From JAPLHP01 sp963720375 (GTDB lineage Bacteria; Chloroflexota; Dehalococcoidia; UBA2247; RBG-13-53-26), in the NCBI GenBank assembly GCA_963720375.1, contig CAVRFM010000005.1:62001-126000 (forward strand): a DNA stretch of 64,000 nucleotides. The letters are read 5' to 3'. How positions within the stretch are numbered: position 1 is the stretch's first letter; every line of letters starts with the position of its first letter. Made by a program: the position numbers and the translations under genes. The notes under the pieces are model-generated. The model was not told where the DNA came from. It was given only the letters and a program-made list of their open reading frames with translations, and searched no databases. Of the stretch, positions 56,386-64,000 are shown one piece after another.

Positions 56386-58137
56386 CTATTTCTTAGCCTG
56401 TATGTCAGACTTGGCCATGGCCTTGAATTCTGCTACCGACTGTTTACCGAGGTCCTCGCCATTGCGTAGGCGCACCGAGACACTAGCAGCAGCCGCTTCT
56501 TTATCGCCAACCACTAGCATGTAAGGAATCTTCTGCAACTGGGCCTCGCGAATCTTGTAGTTCATCCTCTCAGGGCGTACATCAACCTGGGTGCGAAGGC
56601 CTTCGGCTTTCAGCTCAGCTTCCACCTTTCTGGCATAGTCGATGTGCCGGTCCGAGATGGGAATGATCATGGCTTGAACAGGTGCTAGCCATACCGGGAA
56701 CGCTCCGCCGTAGTGCTCTATCAGCACTCCGAAAAAGCGCTCCAGGCTTCCCAGGAGAGCACGGTGAACCATGTAAGGCCGCTGCTCCTTCCCGTCCTCG
56801 CTGATGAAAGTCATGTTGAACCGCTCAGGCTCATTGAAATCGAACTGGATGGTCGAGCACTGCCACGCGCGCCCCAGGACGTCCTTGATCTTTATATCAA
56901 TCTTGGGCCCATAGAATACGGCTTCGCCTTCTTTCCTCTCATAGGGCAGATTTCGGGCTTCCAACGCCTTGACTAAAGAGCCCTCCGCCTGTTGCCACAT
57001 GGCGTCACTGCCCCCGTACTTCCCCAGGTTCTGAGGATCGCGCACACTAAGTTCCACCTTGTACTCCTCGAAACCAAAGGCACGCAGCATATTGAGGCTG
57101 AAATCCAGTACTCGCAGGATCTCGTCCTCAATCTGCTCTGGGGTACAGAAGATATGTGCATCGTCCTGGGTGAAGCCCCGCACTCTGAGAAGCCCGTGCA
57201 GTGTGCCGCTCCGTTCATAGCGGTAGACAGTTCCGAGCTCGGCCCAGCGCAGTGGCAATTCGCGGTACGAACGTAGCTTCGACTTGTAGATCATAATGTG
57301 GAACGGGCAGTTCATCGGCTTGATGTAATACTCCTGCTCGTCGATCTCCATTGGCGAGTACATGCTTTCCTTGTAGAAGTCCAGGTGCCCTGAAGTCTTC
57401 CACAGGTGTGCTCGGCCGATGTGGGGTGTAAACACGATGTCGTAGCCGCCTTCCAGGTGCTGCTTCCGCCAGTAGTCTTCTATCAGCACCCGTATTAGCC
57501 CACCCTTGGGATGCCAGTAGGCTAATCCTGCCCCTGCCTCCTCATGGAAACTGATTAAGTCGAGCTGCTTCATCAGCCGGCGGTGATCACGGGCTTCAAT
57601 CTCAGCGAGCCTCCTCAAGTGTTCATCGAGCTCTGCTTGAGTATCAAAGGCTGTGCCGTAGATTCGTTGCAGCATCGGTCGGTGCTCATCCCCGCGCCAA
57701 TAGGCTCCGGCGATGTTCAGCAGTTTGAAAGGACCGATTTGACCGGTAGAGTTCAGGTGAGGGCCACGGCATAGATCAACAAAGGAACCATGGCGATAAG
57801 TGCTGACTGACTCATCTGGAAGGTCATTGATCAGTTCCAGTTTGTAGGGCTGCGAGGCGAATAGTTGACGTGCTTTCTCCTTATCTACCTCTTCCCTGAT
57901 GAAAGGCGAATGTGCAGCGATCACCCTTCTCATACCCTCTTCAATAGCGGGTAGGTCTTCCGGGACAAGCGGACGAGGCAGGTCGAAGTCGTAGTAGAAA
58001 CCATCCTCAGTGGCTGGACCTATGCCCAGTTTTGCTTCAGGGAAAAGTTCTTTCACCACCTCGGCCATAACATGAGATGCTGAATGGCGCATTGTCTCCA
58101 GTTTTGACTTATCATCAGACACTTGTTTTATCCCCAT
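56386..58137 (-). CDS. thrS: Threonyl-tRNA synthetase lacking TGS domain
   Basis: 583 residues; most bacterial ThrRS have about 640. The protein starts directly at the editing domain (RHSASHVMAEVV), so the N-terminal TGS domain is absent. The catalytic core has class II motifs and zinc ligands (KPMNCPFHIMIY, RYERSGTLHGLLRVRGFTQ in its two usual parts), and the anticodon domain (VQAMIIPISDRH to MNYKIREAQLQKIPYMLVVG, in parts) is complete. It charges tRNA-Thr. A hairpin lies just ahead of the start. Confidence 0.95.
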   Translation of the reverse strand: MGIKQVSDDKSKLETMRHSASHVMAEVVKELFPEAKLGIGPATEDGFYYDFDLPRPLVPEDLPAIEEGMRRVIAAHSPFIREEVDKEKARQLFASQPYKLELINDLPDESVSTYRHGSFVDLCRGPHLNSTGQIGPFKLLNIAGAYWRGDEHRPMLQRIYGTAFDTQAELDEHLRRLAEIEARDHRRLMKQLDLISFHEEAGAGLAYWHPKGGLIRVLIEDYWRKQHLEGGYDIVFTPHIGRAHLWKTSGHLDFYKESMYSPMEIDEQEYYIKPMNCPFHIMIYKSKLRSYRELPLRWAELGTVYRYERSGTLHGLLRVRGFTQDDAHIFCTPEQIEDEILRVLDFSLNMLRAFGFEEYKVELSVRDPQNLGKYGGSDAMWQQAEGSLVKALEARNLPYERKEGEAVFYGPKIDIKIKDVLGRAWQCSTIQFDFNEPERFNMTFISEDGKEQRPYMVHRALLGSLERFFGVLIEHYGGAFPVWLAPVQAMIIPISDRHIDYARKVEAELKAEGLRTQVDVRPERMNYKIREAQLQKIPYMLVVGDKEAAAASVSVRLRNGEDLGKQSVAEFKAMAKSDIQAKK

Positions 58138-58152
58138 TCTGCCCCAAATTAG

Positions 58153-58184
58153 GAACCTCTCTGCCGTCAGGGCACGAGAGGTTC
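58153..58184 (-). promoter_or_regulatory. Hairpin in thrS leader
   Basis: GAACCTCTC and GAGAGGTTC arms (9 bp, perfect, 14-base loop) lie 16 bases ahead of the thrS start on the minus strand. There is no T run, so it is not a terminator; it could act on translation, as thrS leaders often do. No T-box sequence was found. Confidence 0.4.
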
Positions 58185-58409
58185 ACAGTCTGCTGTTGCG
58201 CTGAGTTAAATCTAAATATACCTTCCCATCAAGGCAACAATGAATTTGAACCAACAACCTCTGCAACGCTACGACCAAAAAAGGATTTCTGTTAACAATC
58301 ACCTATTCTCATGTCAAAAGAAGGATTTGTCAATAGTGCTTACTGGAGGGGAGATGTCCCAGAGATGACTCAGGTCGATGATGTGCTGCCACCGATGATG
58401 CTAGATCTC

Positions 58410-58988
58410 TTAGCGGACTGTGTTACCATGCTTCTCAACCTGCTCCGTTCTGTAGGCGTAGCCCATATCAAAGGCCTTGAGGTTAAAATCCTCTGTCCCT
58501 TCCGGCACAGAGGCGCGCACGGCTTCCCGCAGAGCATTGTGAGAAATCAGATCGCTCGCCGCTGCCAGGAAGCCCAGCATGATGATGTTGGCCACCACTG
58601 GCCGGCCCATCTCGCGGGCCATGTGAGTAGCGGGGATAGAAAGGGGCGCTGGACTTTGAGATGGATCAGTCTTTACCAGATCGGGGTCTATAATGACCAG
58701 AGTTCCCTTGGGGGCGCTGCGTCCGTAATTGGTGTAGGCTTCCTGTGCTAGGATTACGATCACCTGGGGACTCACTACGCGCGGGTAGTCTATCGGCTCA
58801 CTGGAGACCACCACCTCTGCGGTGCAGGAACCTCCGCGGGCCTCCGGGCCGTAGCTCTGGGTTAAAGTGGCGAAACCATTGTCATATATAGCCGCAGCCT
58901 TGCCCACGATCTCCCCAAACAGTACCACTCCCTGCCCGCCGAACCCGGCTATTCGTATCTCTCTTCTACCAGCGCTGCTCCCTTTCAT
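58410..58988 (-). CDS. korC: 2-oxoacid:ferredoxin oxidoreductase, gamma subunit
   Basis: 192-residue gamma subunit. IRIAGFGGQGVVLFGEIVGKA opens the fold, followed by TQSYGPEARGGSC and the family's C-terminal NLKAFDMGYAYR. The ATG at 58988 has AAGGAAG at good spacing; an in-frame GTG six bases earlier is possible. Last gene of the delta-alpha-beta-gamma operon. It forms part of the enzyme that makes acyl-CoA from a 2-oxo acid with reduction of ferredoxin. Confidence 0.9.
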   Translation of the reverse strand: MKGSSAGRREIRIAGFGGQGVVLFGEIVGKAAAIYDNGFATLTQSYGPEARGGSCTAEVVVSSEPIDYPRVVSPQVIVILAQEAYTNYGRSAPKGTLVIIDPDLVKTDPSQSPAPLSIPATHMAREMGRPVVANIIMLGFLAAASDLISHNALREAVRASVPEGTEDFNLKAFDMGYAYRTEQVEKHGNTVR

Positions 58989-59022
58989 GAACACTTCCTT
59001 GGAAGTCTGTCTCTGACAATCA

Positions 59023-59862
59023 TTATTTCTTCTTTGCCTTGTTAGACACCTGCATGTAATTGTTCCAGAAAGTTGGCCGTTCTATATCGACAAATTTACC
59101 CACCAGAATAGGGCCACTCATACCTATATCGGCCTCCGAAGGGTCTGCCCCGTTTCTAACGACACTCTTTTCCTTGTAGTAGCGCAATCCGTCTACCCCT
59201 TGCCCTTGCTTGTTCAGTCGGCCGTATACAGTGGGGCAGTGCGCAATTACTTCCACAAAACTGAACCCGGGTTTGACTAGTGCCTCGGCAATGCACCTTT
59301 CTAGTTGGCGCGAGTGAAACACTGTCCATCGGGCAACGAAAGTAGCTCCGGCAGCAGCTACAAGCCGCGGCAGATTGAAGGGAGGCTCATAGTTGCCATA
59401 GGGCGAAGTGGCACTTCGGGCATCCAGTGGTGTGGTCGGCCCCAGCTGTCCACCGGTCATGCCGTAGTTAAAGTTGTTGACACAAATAACAGTCATATCG
59501 ATGTTGCGGCGAGCGGCGTGGATGAGATGGTTGCCTCCTATGGCTGCCAGATCACCGTCTCCTGAGAAGACCACTACATTCAACTCGGGATTAGCCAGCT
59601 TCAACCCGGTAGCGAAGGGGATGGCTCGTCCATGGGTTGTGTGAAAGGAATCCAGCCGGACATAGCCTGCCGCCCTGCCGCTACAGCCTATTCCGGAAAC
59701 CAGAGCCATCTTGTCTGCATTCAGCCCGGCACGATCGATAGCCCTTATAAAACTACCAACCGCCGAGCCAATGCCGCATCCGGCGCACCAGATATGAGGC
59801 ATCCGATCTACCCGGAGATAGGCGTCAATGGGATTCTTTTCTTCACAACCTGTTTCTGTCAA
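59023..59862 (-). CDS. korB: 2-oxoacid:ferredoxin oxidoreductase, beta subunit
   Basis: TPP-binding subunit, 279 residues from the TTG at 59862, which overlaps the alpha-subunit stop (TTGA). A longer frame to 59961 lies inside the alpha gene and is unlikely. WCAGCGIG near the N terminus, SGIGCSGR, and the TPP-metal motif GDGDLAAIGG to NNFNYGMTGGQ. With alpha, delta and gamma it forms a KGOR-type enzyme; 2-oxoglutarate is likely but not proven. Confidence 0.92.
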   Translation of the reverse strand: MTETGCEEKNPIDAYLRVDRMPHIWCAGCGIGSAVGSFIRAIDRAGLNADKMALVSGIGCSGRAAGYVRLDSFHTTHGRAIPFATGLKLANPELNVVVFSGDGDLAAIGGNHLIHAARRNIDMTVICVNNFNYGMTGGQLGPTTPLDARSATSPYGNYEPPFNLPRLVAAAGATFVARWTVFHSRQLERCIAEALVKPGFSFVEVIAHCPTVYGRLNKQGQGVDGLRYYKEKSVVRNGADPSEADIGMSGPILVGKFVDIERPTFWNNYMQVSNKAKKK

Positions 59863-61010
59863 CGCAATGCCTCTCTTATGCCTTCCAGTATGGTCTGGGG
59901 TTGGTGCATACCGCCGCCCATGTGTGGCAGGAGCAATGTTTTGGCTTTGGAACCAGCGCATCGCTCCACCTCCAATACGATCTGGCCGTAGTTTATCTCG
60001 GGAACTACGAATGCCTTAACCTGTTGCGACAGCTCTCTGACGCGGTCCTCGGCAAAGGGCCACACCGTTATCAGCCGCAACAGGCCTGCTCGTATTCCTT
60101 CGTTTCGTGCCTGCTGGACGGCACGCCGGGCGACTCGGGCGGTTATTCCATAGGCACAGACCACAACCTCCGCATCCTCTGTGCCCACCTCTTCATAATT
60201 TATGATGTCTTTCTTGTTCAGTCTGATCTTATCTACCAGTCGGCGTACCAGCCTTTCCTGTGCTGCGGCAGTCATCTCCGGGTAGCCCCTCTCGTCATGG
60301 GTCAAACCGGTAACATGAAAACGGTATCCCTCACCGGCAATGGCCATGGGAGGGACAAGATCACTGTCTGGTTTATAAGGCCAATACTTTCCAGGTGGCG
60401 CCGTGGGCCGGCGTCGCTGCACCAGTTCCCCTGGCGATACCTGTCGTATCACTACCTTCTCGCTCATGTGTCCCACTGTCTCATCAGCCATCACCAGCAC
60501 CGGAACGCGGTACTTCTCTGAAAGGTTAAACGCTTTGATAGTAAAGTCGAACATCTCCTGGGGTGAACTGGGGACAATGGCAATGATTTCATAGACTCCG
60601 TGCGAGCCCCACCTGGCCTGCATCATGTCTCCCTGCCCCACCAATGTTGGCAGGCCCGTGGAAGGTCCGGCGCGCTGCACATTGACTAGCACACAGGGAG
60701 TCTCCAGCATCACCCCCAGCCCCAGGTTCTCCATCATCAGACTGAATCCCGGGCCTGAGGTAGAGGTCATCGCCTTCACTCCTGCCCATGATGCCCCCAG
60801 TATGGCATTCATCGAGGCGATCTCATCCTCCATCTGAACGTAAACACCACCGATCTCGGGGAGTCGGCGGCTCATCCGCTCTGCTATCTCGGTAGCCGGG
60901 GTGATGGGATAGCCGGCAAAAAAACGACAGCCTGCACTGATAGCTCCCTCAGCACAGGCCTCATCGCCATTGATAAAGAACTGTCCCTCGAGAATATTGT
61001 TTTCAGACAT
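59859..61010 (-). CDS. korA: 2-oxoacid:ferredoxin oxidoreductase, alpha subunit
   Basis: 383 residues. GNEACAEGA-type start (GDEACAEGAISAGCRFFAGY in part), YPITPATEIAE, QMEDEIASMNAILGASWAG and TSTSGPGFSLM are hallmarks of the alpha pyrimidine-binding/core domain. The C-terminal part has YGITARVARRA and EINYGQIVLEVER. It lies 30 bases after the ferredoxin-like delta gene. Confidence 0.93.
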   Translation of the reverse strand: MSENNILEGQFFINGDEACAEGAISAGCRFFAGYPITPATEIAERMSRRLPEIGGVYVQMEDEIASMNAILGASWAGVKAMTSTSGPGFSLMMENLGLGVMLETPCVLVNVQRAGPSTGLPTLVGQGDMMQARWGSHGVYEIIAIVPSSPQEMFDFTIKAFNLSEKYRVPVLVMADETVGHMSEKVVIRQVSPGELVQRRRPTAPPGKYWPYKPDSDLVPPMAIAGEGYRFHVTGLTHDERGYPEMTAAAQERLVRRLVDKIRLNKKDIINYEEVGTEDAEVVVCAYGITARVARRAVQQARNEGIRAGLLRLITVWPFAEDRVRELSQQVKAFVVPEINYGQIVLEVERCAGSKAKTLLLPHMGGGMHQPQTILEGIREALR

Positions 61011-61040
61011 CAGTATGTTGAGCCACTCCTCCTCATCCTC

Positions 61041-61289
61041 TTAGGCCAGCCAAATCGCAAAGTCGGGGCAGATCATCTCGCACAGGCCACAGCCCGTACA
61101 CCCGTTCTCTTCCGCCACCTTGGGGAGGGCATAGCCCTTTGCATTCATCTCATTGCCTATGGTGAGTATCCCCTTGGGGCAGATTTCCACGCAGTAACGG
61201 CAGCCTTTACACCTATCCTTCTGTATGACGATCCGTACCTTTTTGGCAGGCTTTTCTTCCTGATCGGAAGGCTTTCTCTGTACCGTCAT
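61041..61289 (-). CDS. korD: 2-oxoacid:ferredoxin oxidoreductase, delta (ferredoxin) subunit
   Basis: 82 residues with two [4Fe-4S] motifs, CKGCRYCVEICP and CTGCGLCEMICP. It passes electrons from the TPP subunit to free ferredoxin. First gene of the operon, following the promoter at 61428-61456. Confidence 0.92.
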   Translation of the reverse strand: MTVQRKPSDQEEKPAKKVRIVIQKDRCKGCRYCVEICPKGILTIGNEMNAKGYALPKVAEENGCTGCGLCEMICPDFAIWLA

Positions 61290-61427
61290 AGCCGCACCGT
61301 TTTCATTGTTATTGCATAAGGAGTTGGCGATCTGAGTGGGATGCTATCGTAGCGCAGTCTGAACTTCCTTGTTGGCAATCTGCCAGGTAGTCATCAAGCC
61401 CGGCAGTTGCTCTTGCAATGAGTAATT

Positions 61428-61456
61428 AGTATAGCAGAGCGATGCTCCTGTGACAA
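61428..61456 (-). promoter_or_regulatory. Sigma70-type promoter of kor operon
   Basis: On the minus strand TTGTCA, a 17-base spacer and TATACT stand about 140 bases ahead of korD. The rest of the 300-base gap 61290-61589 holds only this and the hairpin at 61516-61542. Confidence 0.7.
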
Positions 61457-61515
61457 ATGTGATGGTATGAGCGTACTCGGCCAGTGAAGAAGCTTTCGGA
61501 GTTTGCGCCAAATAA

Positions 61516-61542
61516 CTAGGCCACCCTGAGAGGGTGGCCTAG
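61516..61542 (-). terminator. Strong hairpin after FAD oxidoreductase gene
   Basis: CTAGGCCACCCT and AGGGTGGCCTAG arms form a perfect 12-bp stem with a 3-base loop, 48 bases past the stop of the minus-strand oxidoreductase. Only a short TTATTT follows, so intrinsic termination is probable but not certain. Confidence 0.6.
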
Positions 61543-61589
61543 TACACGATATAAGCGATTAGCCAGTCTTGCTGGCGCTTAGAAGTGAT

Positions 61590-63233
61590 TTAACCGTATG
61601 TCTTAGTGTACTTCTCCATCAGCTTGGTCGGCTTCCACCACTTCTTGAGTCCCATGTCCTCGGCCACCTTGTTGGCTGCGAGGTAGCCCGGTCCGCCGGT
61701 GACCATTCCGCCGGGATAGGTAGACGCACCGCACAGATACAGTCCCGGGATGGGCGTCTTGGACGTGGAGCACTCGATGTTGGGTCGGTTGTAGCTAAGC
61801 TGCATTATGTTGTAGTCGCCGTGTTTGATGCCACCGCGCCGCATGTTCGGGAAGCGGATCTCGATGTCCTCCGGCGTCTCGCCGAGGGTCATAATAATGT
61901 TCTCTTTCTTCATGTTGGGGGCCGCCTTGTGCCATTTCTCCAGCACCGCCGCCTCGACTTCCTTGTTCTTCTTCTCCCAGCCGCCTTCGATTCCATAGGG
62001 GGCGTGCATCTGGAAGAAGGACACATGTCCTCCGGGCTTCCGCACCAGGTGCGGGTCCCAGTAGCTCTCGCAGGTGACGTGCCCGCCAATGAGCTTGTAG
62101 TCCAGCTTGCCGCCCATGACGTTCTTCCAGTGTGCCAAGATCTGGTCGGTGCTGTCGAAACCGACGACGGTCATGAAGCTCTCGTTGGCCCAGGGGTCAT
62201 CGCACTTGTACTTGGGAATCTCCTTGGAAACTGTGTGCAGGGTGTAGTAGCTCCATTTGTCATACTTCCAGGACTCGGCGCTTTCCTTCAAGAAGGTCCC
62301 CGGCAGGTTCTTGGGCCCGATCAGGTCCAGGAACGTGCTCTTAGGATCGAGGCTGGATATGACTACCTTGGAGTGCAGCGTGCGGCCTTCCACGGTATCC
62401 ACACCGGTGACCTTGCCGTTCTCTATTATGATCTTGTTCGCCTCGGTGGCATCCAGTATCAACCCGCCGTTCCGGACTATCTCTCGGGAGAAGGCACCGG
62501 CCAGTTTGTGCGACCCGCCCAGCAGCAGGGCCTTGTCCATGGCCCGGGTGAGCAGCAGAGGCACGAACAAACCCAGCCCGGTCTCGTTGGGATCCAGTCC
62601 CCACATGCAGGTGGCGTACAGCAGCATGGCCCTCAGCTTGTCGTTCTCAAAGTGCTCCTTCATGATCTCCATGGGACTCTTCTCGTTGAGCTCTATCAAC
62701 TCCCGTCCGATCTCGGTCTTCTGGAAGCCCACGACCAGGTCCAGGGATGGCTTGGGCGGGAAGTAGGTGGCTGGCCCCACTATCTCGTCCATCATCCGCT
62801 GCCAGGATCGCATCTGTTTGCCAAAGGCCACGGCATCCTTGGGTGAGTACTTGCTGATGGAGTCGATGGTGTCTTCTATCATCTTGGTCAGCAGCAGCGT
62901 GCTGCCGTCGCTGAACACCATGGCCATCTGCATGTTGGGTTTGATCCAGGTGAGAGCGTGCACATCCAGGTTGAAGTCCTTGAGGGCCGGCATGTAGTCC
63001 ACCATCAAGTGGTAGATGGCATGCATGTTGGAGTAGTAGCAGGGGAAGAGCACCTCTTCGGTGGCCAACCCGCCTCCGACTTCATAGCGTCGCTCAACAA
63101 CGGCGACTTTGGCTCCGGCCTTCGCCAGGTAGGCCGCCGTCATCAGACCATTGGGGCCGCCGCCTATGATCACTGCATCCCAGTTACTGTCCGCAGGGAA
63201 CTCGTCAAATAGCTTTCCACAAATCCCGTCCAT
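61590..63233 (-). CDS. Phytoene desaturase-like FAD oxidoreductase
   Basis: 547 residues from the ATG at 63233, which has AAGGAGG six bases ahead; the frame is open to 63341 without such a site. FAD motif AVIIGGGPNGLMTAAYLA, then VVERRYEVGGGLATEE, and the C-terminal LYLCGASTYPGGMVTGGPGY. It belongs to the CrtI/phytoene-dehydrogenase-like flavoproteins that are multiplied in Chloroflexota; substrate unknown. It is preceded 16 bases upstream by a paralog, so the two are cotranscribed and may form a heteromer. Confidence 0.88.
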   Translation of the reverse strand: MDGICGKLFDEFPADSNWDAVIIGGGPNGLMTAAYLAKAGAKVAVVERRYEVGGGLATEEVLFPCYYSNMHAIYHLMVDYMPALKDFNLDVHALTWIKPNMQMAMVFSDGSTLLLTKMIEDTIDSISKYSPKDAVAFGKQMRSWQRMMDEIVGPATYFPPKPSLDLVVGFQKTEIGRELIELNEKSPMEIMKEHFENDKLRAMLLYATCMWGLDPNETGLGLFVPLLLTRAMDKALLLGGSHKLAGAFSREIVRNGGLILDATEANKIIIENGKVTGVDTVEGRTLHSKVVISSLDPKSTFLDLIGPKNLPGTFLKESAESWKYDKWSYYTLHTVSKEIPKYKCDDPWANESFMTVVGFDSTDQILAHWKNVMGGKLDYKLIGGHVTCESYWDPHLVRKPGGHVSFFQMHAPYGIEGGWEKKNKEVEAAVLEKWHKAAPNMKKENIIMTLGETPEDIEIRFPNMRRGGIKHGDYNIMQLSYNRPNIECSTSKTPIPGLYLCGASTYPGGMVTGGPGYLAANKVAEDMGLKKWWKPTKLMEKYTKTYG

Positions 63234-63249
63234 TATGTCCTCCTTCTTT

Positions 63250-64000
63250 CTACGGACGCTTCGCCGATATCTTGCCCTGCTGTGGGATGTACCACGGCGA
63301 GGCATACCACCACGGTCCGGGTTTGGCGATGCCGTCCTCAATCATGGTGTGCATCAGATTATAGCCGCAGGCCATCAGGCACAGACCGCCCGGGTGCATT
63401 GATGACTGATGACACAGGTATAGCCCGTCAATCTGGGTGCGGCCGCGCGCCAGTTCCGGCAGAGGCCGCGTGTTCCACCATTCATCTTTGTCGCATCGAA
63501 CGCCATACCAGGAACCGCCCAGCAGGCCTGTGTTACGAAGCTCGGAGTCATACGGCGTGTTGACGAAGGTCTTGACGATGTTGTCGCCATCAAGGTTCTC
63601 GCAGACCACACCGGCCAGCTCCAGGTTGTAGGCATCCATCTCGGCCTTTATCTTGTTCAAGTTCTCGGGGCCTTCCGGATCGTACTCGGGCGTGGACACA
63701 ATGGTATCGAAGGGACCGCAGATCTGTTGTCCGGGCCTGGTGCACTGCGGATGGGTGACATCATAGTTCTCGTTCCCCACCCAGAGGAAGCAGCCCTCCT
63801 TGGCCGGTATCCGTGGCCTTCCTTTCCACCCCAAGGCCTCTGCCATGTGGGCAAAGTATTCCTTCCTGGTGGCCGCGCCTCCGACGAACGGGCCGCCGGT
63901 GAAGATACCTTCGCCGGACATGGCCGAGGCATACGCGGGACGGAACTTCAGCTGCTTGCGGGTCAGCCAGTGGGTCACGTAGAGGCTGCCGCCCTTGAGG
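63250..64000 (-). CDS. Phytoene desaturase-like FAD oxidoreductase, 5' end beyond the window
   Basis: C-terminal 249 or so residues of a second flavoprotein of the same broad family. The frame is open to the window edge (GGSLYVTHWL precedes the first internal GTG). The C-terminal FAD segment reads LYLCHQSSMHPGGLCLMACGYN, parallel to the end of the neighbouring paralog. The N-terminal FAD motif must lie outside the window. Confidence 0.82.
   Translation of the reverse strand, partial: LKGGSLYVTHWLTRKQLKFRPAYASAMSGEGIFTGGPFVGGAATRKEYFAHMAEALGWKGRPRIPAKEGCFLWVGNENYDVTHPQCTRPGQQICGPFDTIVSTPEYDPEGPENLNKIKAEMDAYNLELAGVVCENLDGDNIVKTFVNTPYDSELRNTGLLGGSWYGVRCDKDEWWNTRPLPELARGRTQIDGLYLCHQSSMHPGGLCLMACGYNLMHTMIEDGIAKPGPWWYASPWYIPQQGKISAKRP

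Noticed and set aside
61569..62846. 425-codon open frame on the plus strand
   Set aside because: Antisense shadow of the FAD oxidoreductase; no recognisable domain.
1..64000. CRISPR array, tRNA, rRNA, transposase or phage genes
   Set aside because: I looked for regularly spaced repeats, tRNA T-loops and transposase or integrase motifs and found none I could support.

Overview
The window is bacterial and gene-dense, with Shine-Dalgarno sites, ATGA start/stop overlaps and sigma70-type promoters. I infer an anaerobic member of the Chloroflexota, most likely near Dehalococcoidia. The reasons are several copies of the otherwise mainly archaeal nitrogen repressor NrpR, ferredoxin-dependent oxidoreductases throughout, a 2-oxoacid:ferredoxin oxidoreductase operon, and no sign of aerobic respiration. 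This assignment is inference, not proof.

Layout. (1) 1-12 kb: housekeeping genes (the 5' two-thirds of a pyruvate kinase, trpS, an inositol-phosphatase-like gene, an aminotransferase with its Lrp-type regulator, a MarR regulator with a clear operator, a ferredoxin plus FAD oxidoreductase, gatC-gatA, an aldehyde dehydrogenase). They end at a 1-kb gene-free stretch that holds what looks like a molybdenum-cofactor (Moco-type) riboswitch and terminator on the minus strand, with no downstream gene of the expected kind. (2) 12.3-24.5 kb, plus strand: an acyl-CoA metabolism block with a DRE-TIM (homocitrate/isopropylmalate synthase-like) enzyme, enoyl-CoA hydratase, an Ltp2-like thiolase-fold protein with its DUF35 partner, a 4-hydroxybutyryl-CoA dehydratase-like enzyme, 3-hydroxyacyl-CoA dehydrogenase, SDR, an HMG-CoA-synthase-like protein fused to DUF35, and a thiolase. 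sfsA and an endonuclease III-like gene are interleaved. (3) 24.5-56.2 kb: a nitrogen/glutamine island. The minus strand carries hisF - nuoE - nuoF - nuoG-like - glutamate synthase FMN-domain gene - nrpR. The plus strand carries pdxT, a GlcD-like FAD/Fe-S gene, two ferredoxin-fused glutamate synthase FMN-domain genes, a GltB1-GltB3 fusion, hisH, hisF, nrpR, an OmpR/GlnR-like regulator, amt, glnB, glnA, glutamine-dependent nadE, nrpR, a PyrR-type attenuator, carA and carB. Nearly every product makes, senses or spends glutamine or ammonia. (4) 56-64 kb, minus strand: thrS, a four-subunit 2-oxoacid:ferredoxin oxidoreductase operon with a good promoter, and two tandem phytoene-desaturase-like FAD oxidoreductases, the second running off the window.

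Two things set the island apart. First, about 20 single-base frameshifts lie between about 28 and 51 kb and I see none elsewhere. The interrupted proteins are otherwise well conserved, so these are either clustered sequencing indels or very recent decay. Second, a 367-bp copy of the hisF-pdxT divergent promoter region sits inside the first nrpR gene and splits it, and a further nrpR C-terminal relic follows carB.

The best candidates for an undescribed system are the two unusual glutamate-synthase loci: one FMN-domain protein encoded with a NuoEFG-type NADH module, and one with duplicated FMN domains (one lacking catalytic features) plus a lactate-dehydrogenase-like FAD/Fe-S subunit. Next come the Ltp2-like aldolase pair and the orphan Moco riboswitch. 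I saw no tRNA, rRNA, CRISPR array, phage or transposase gene.
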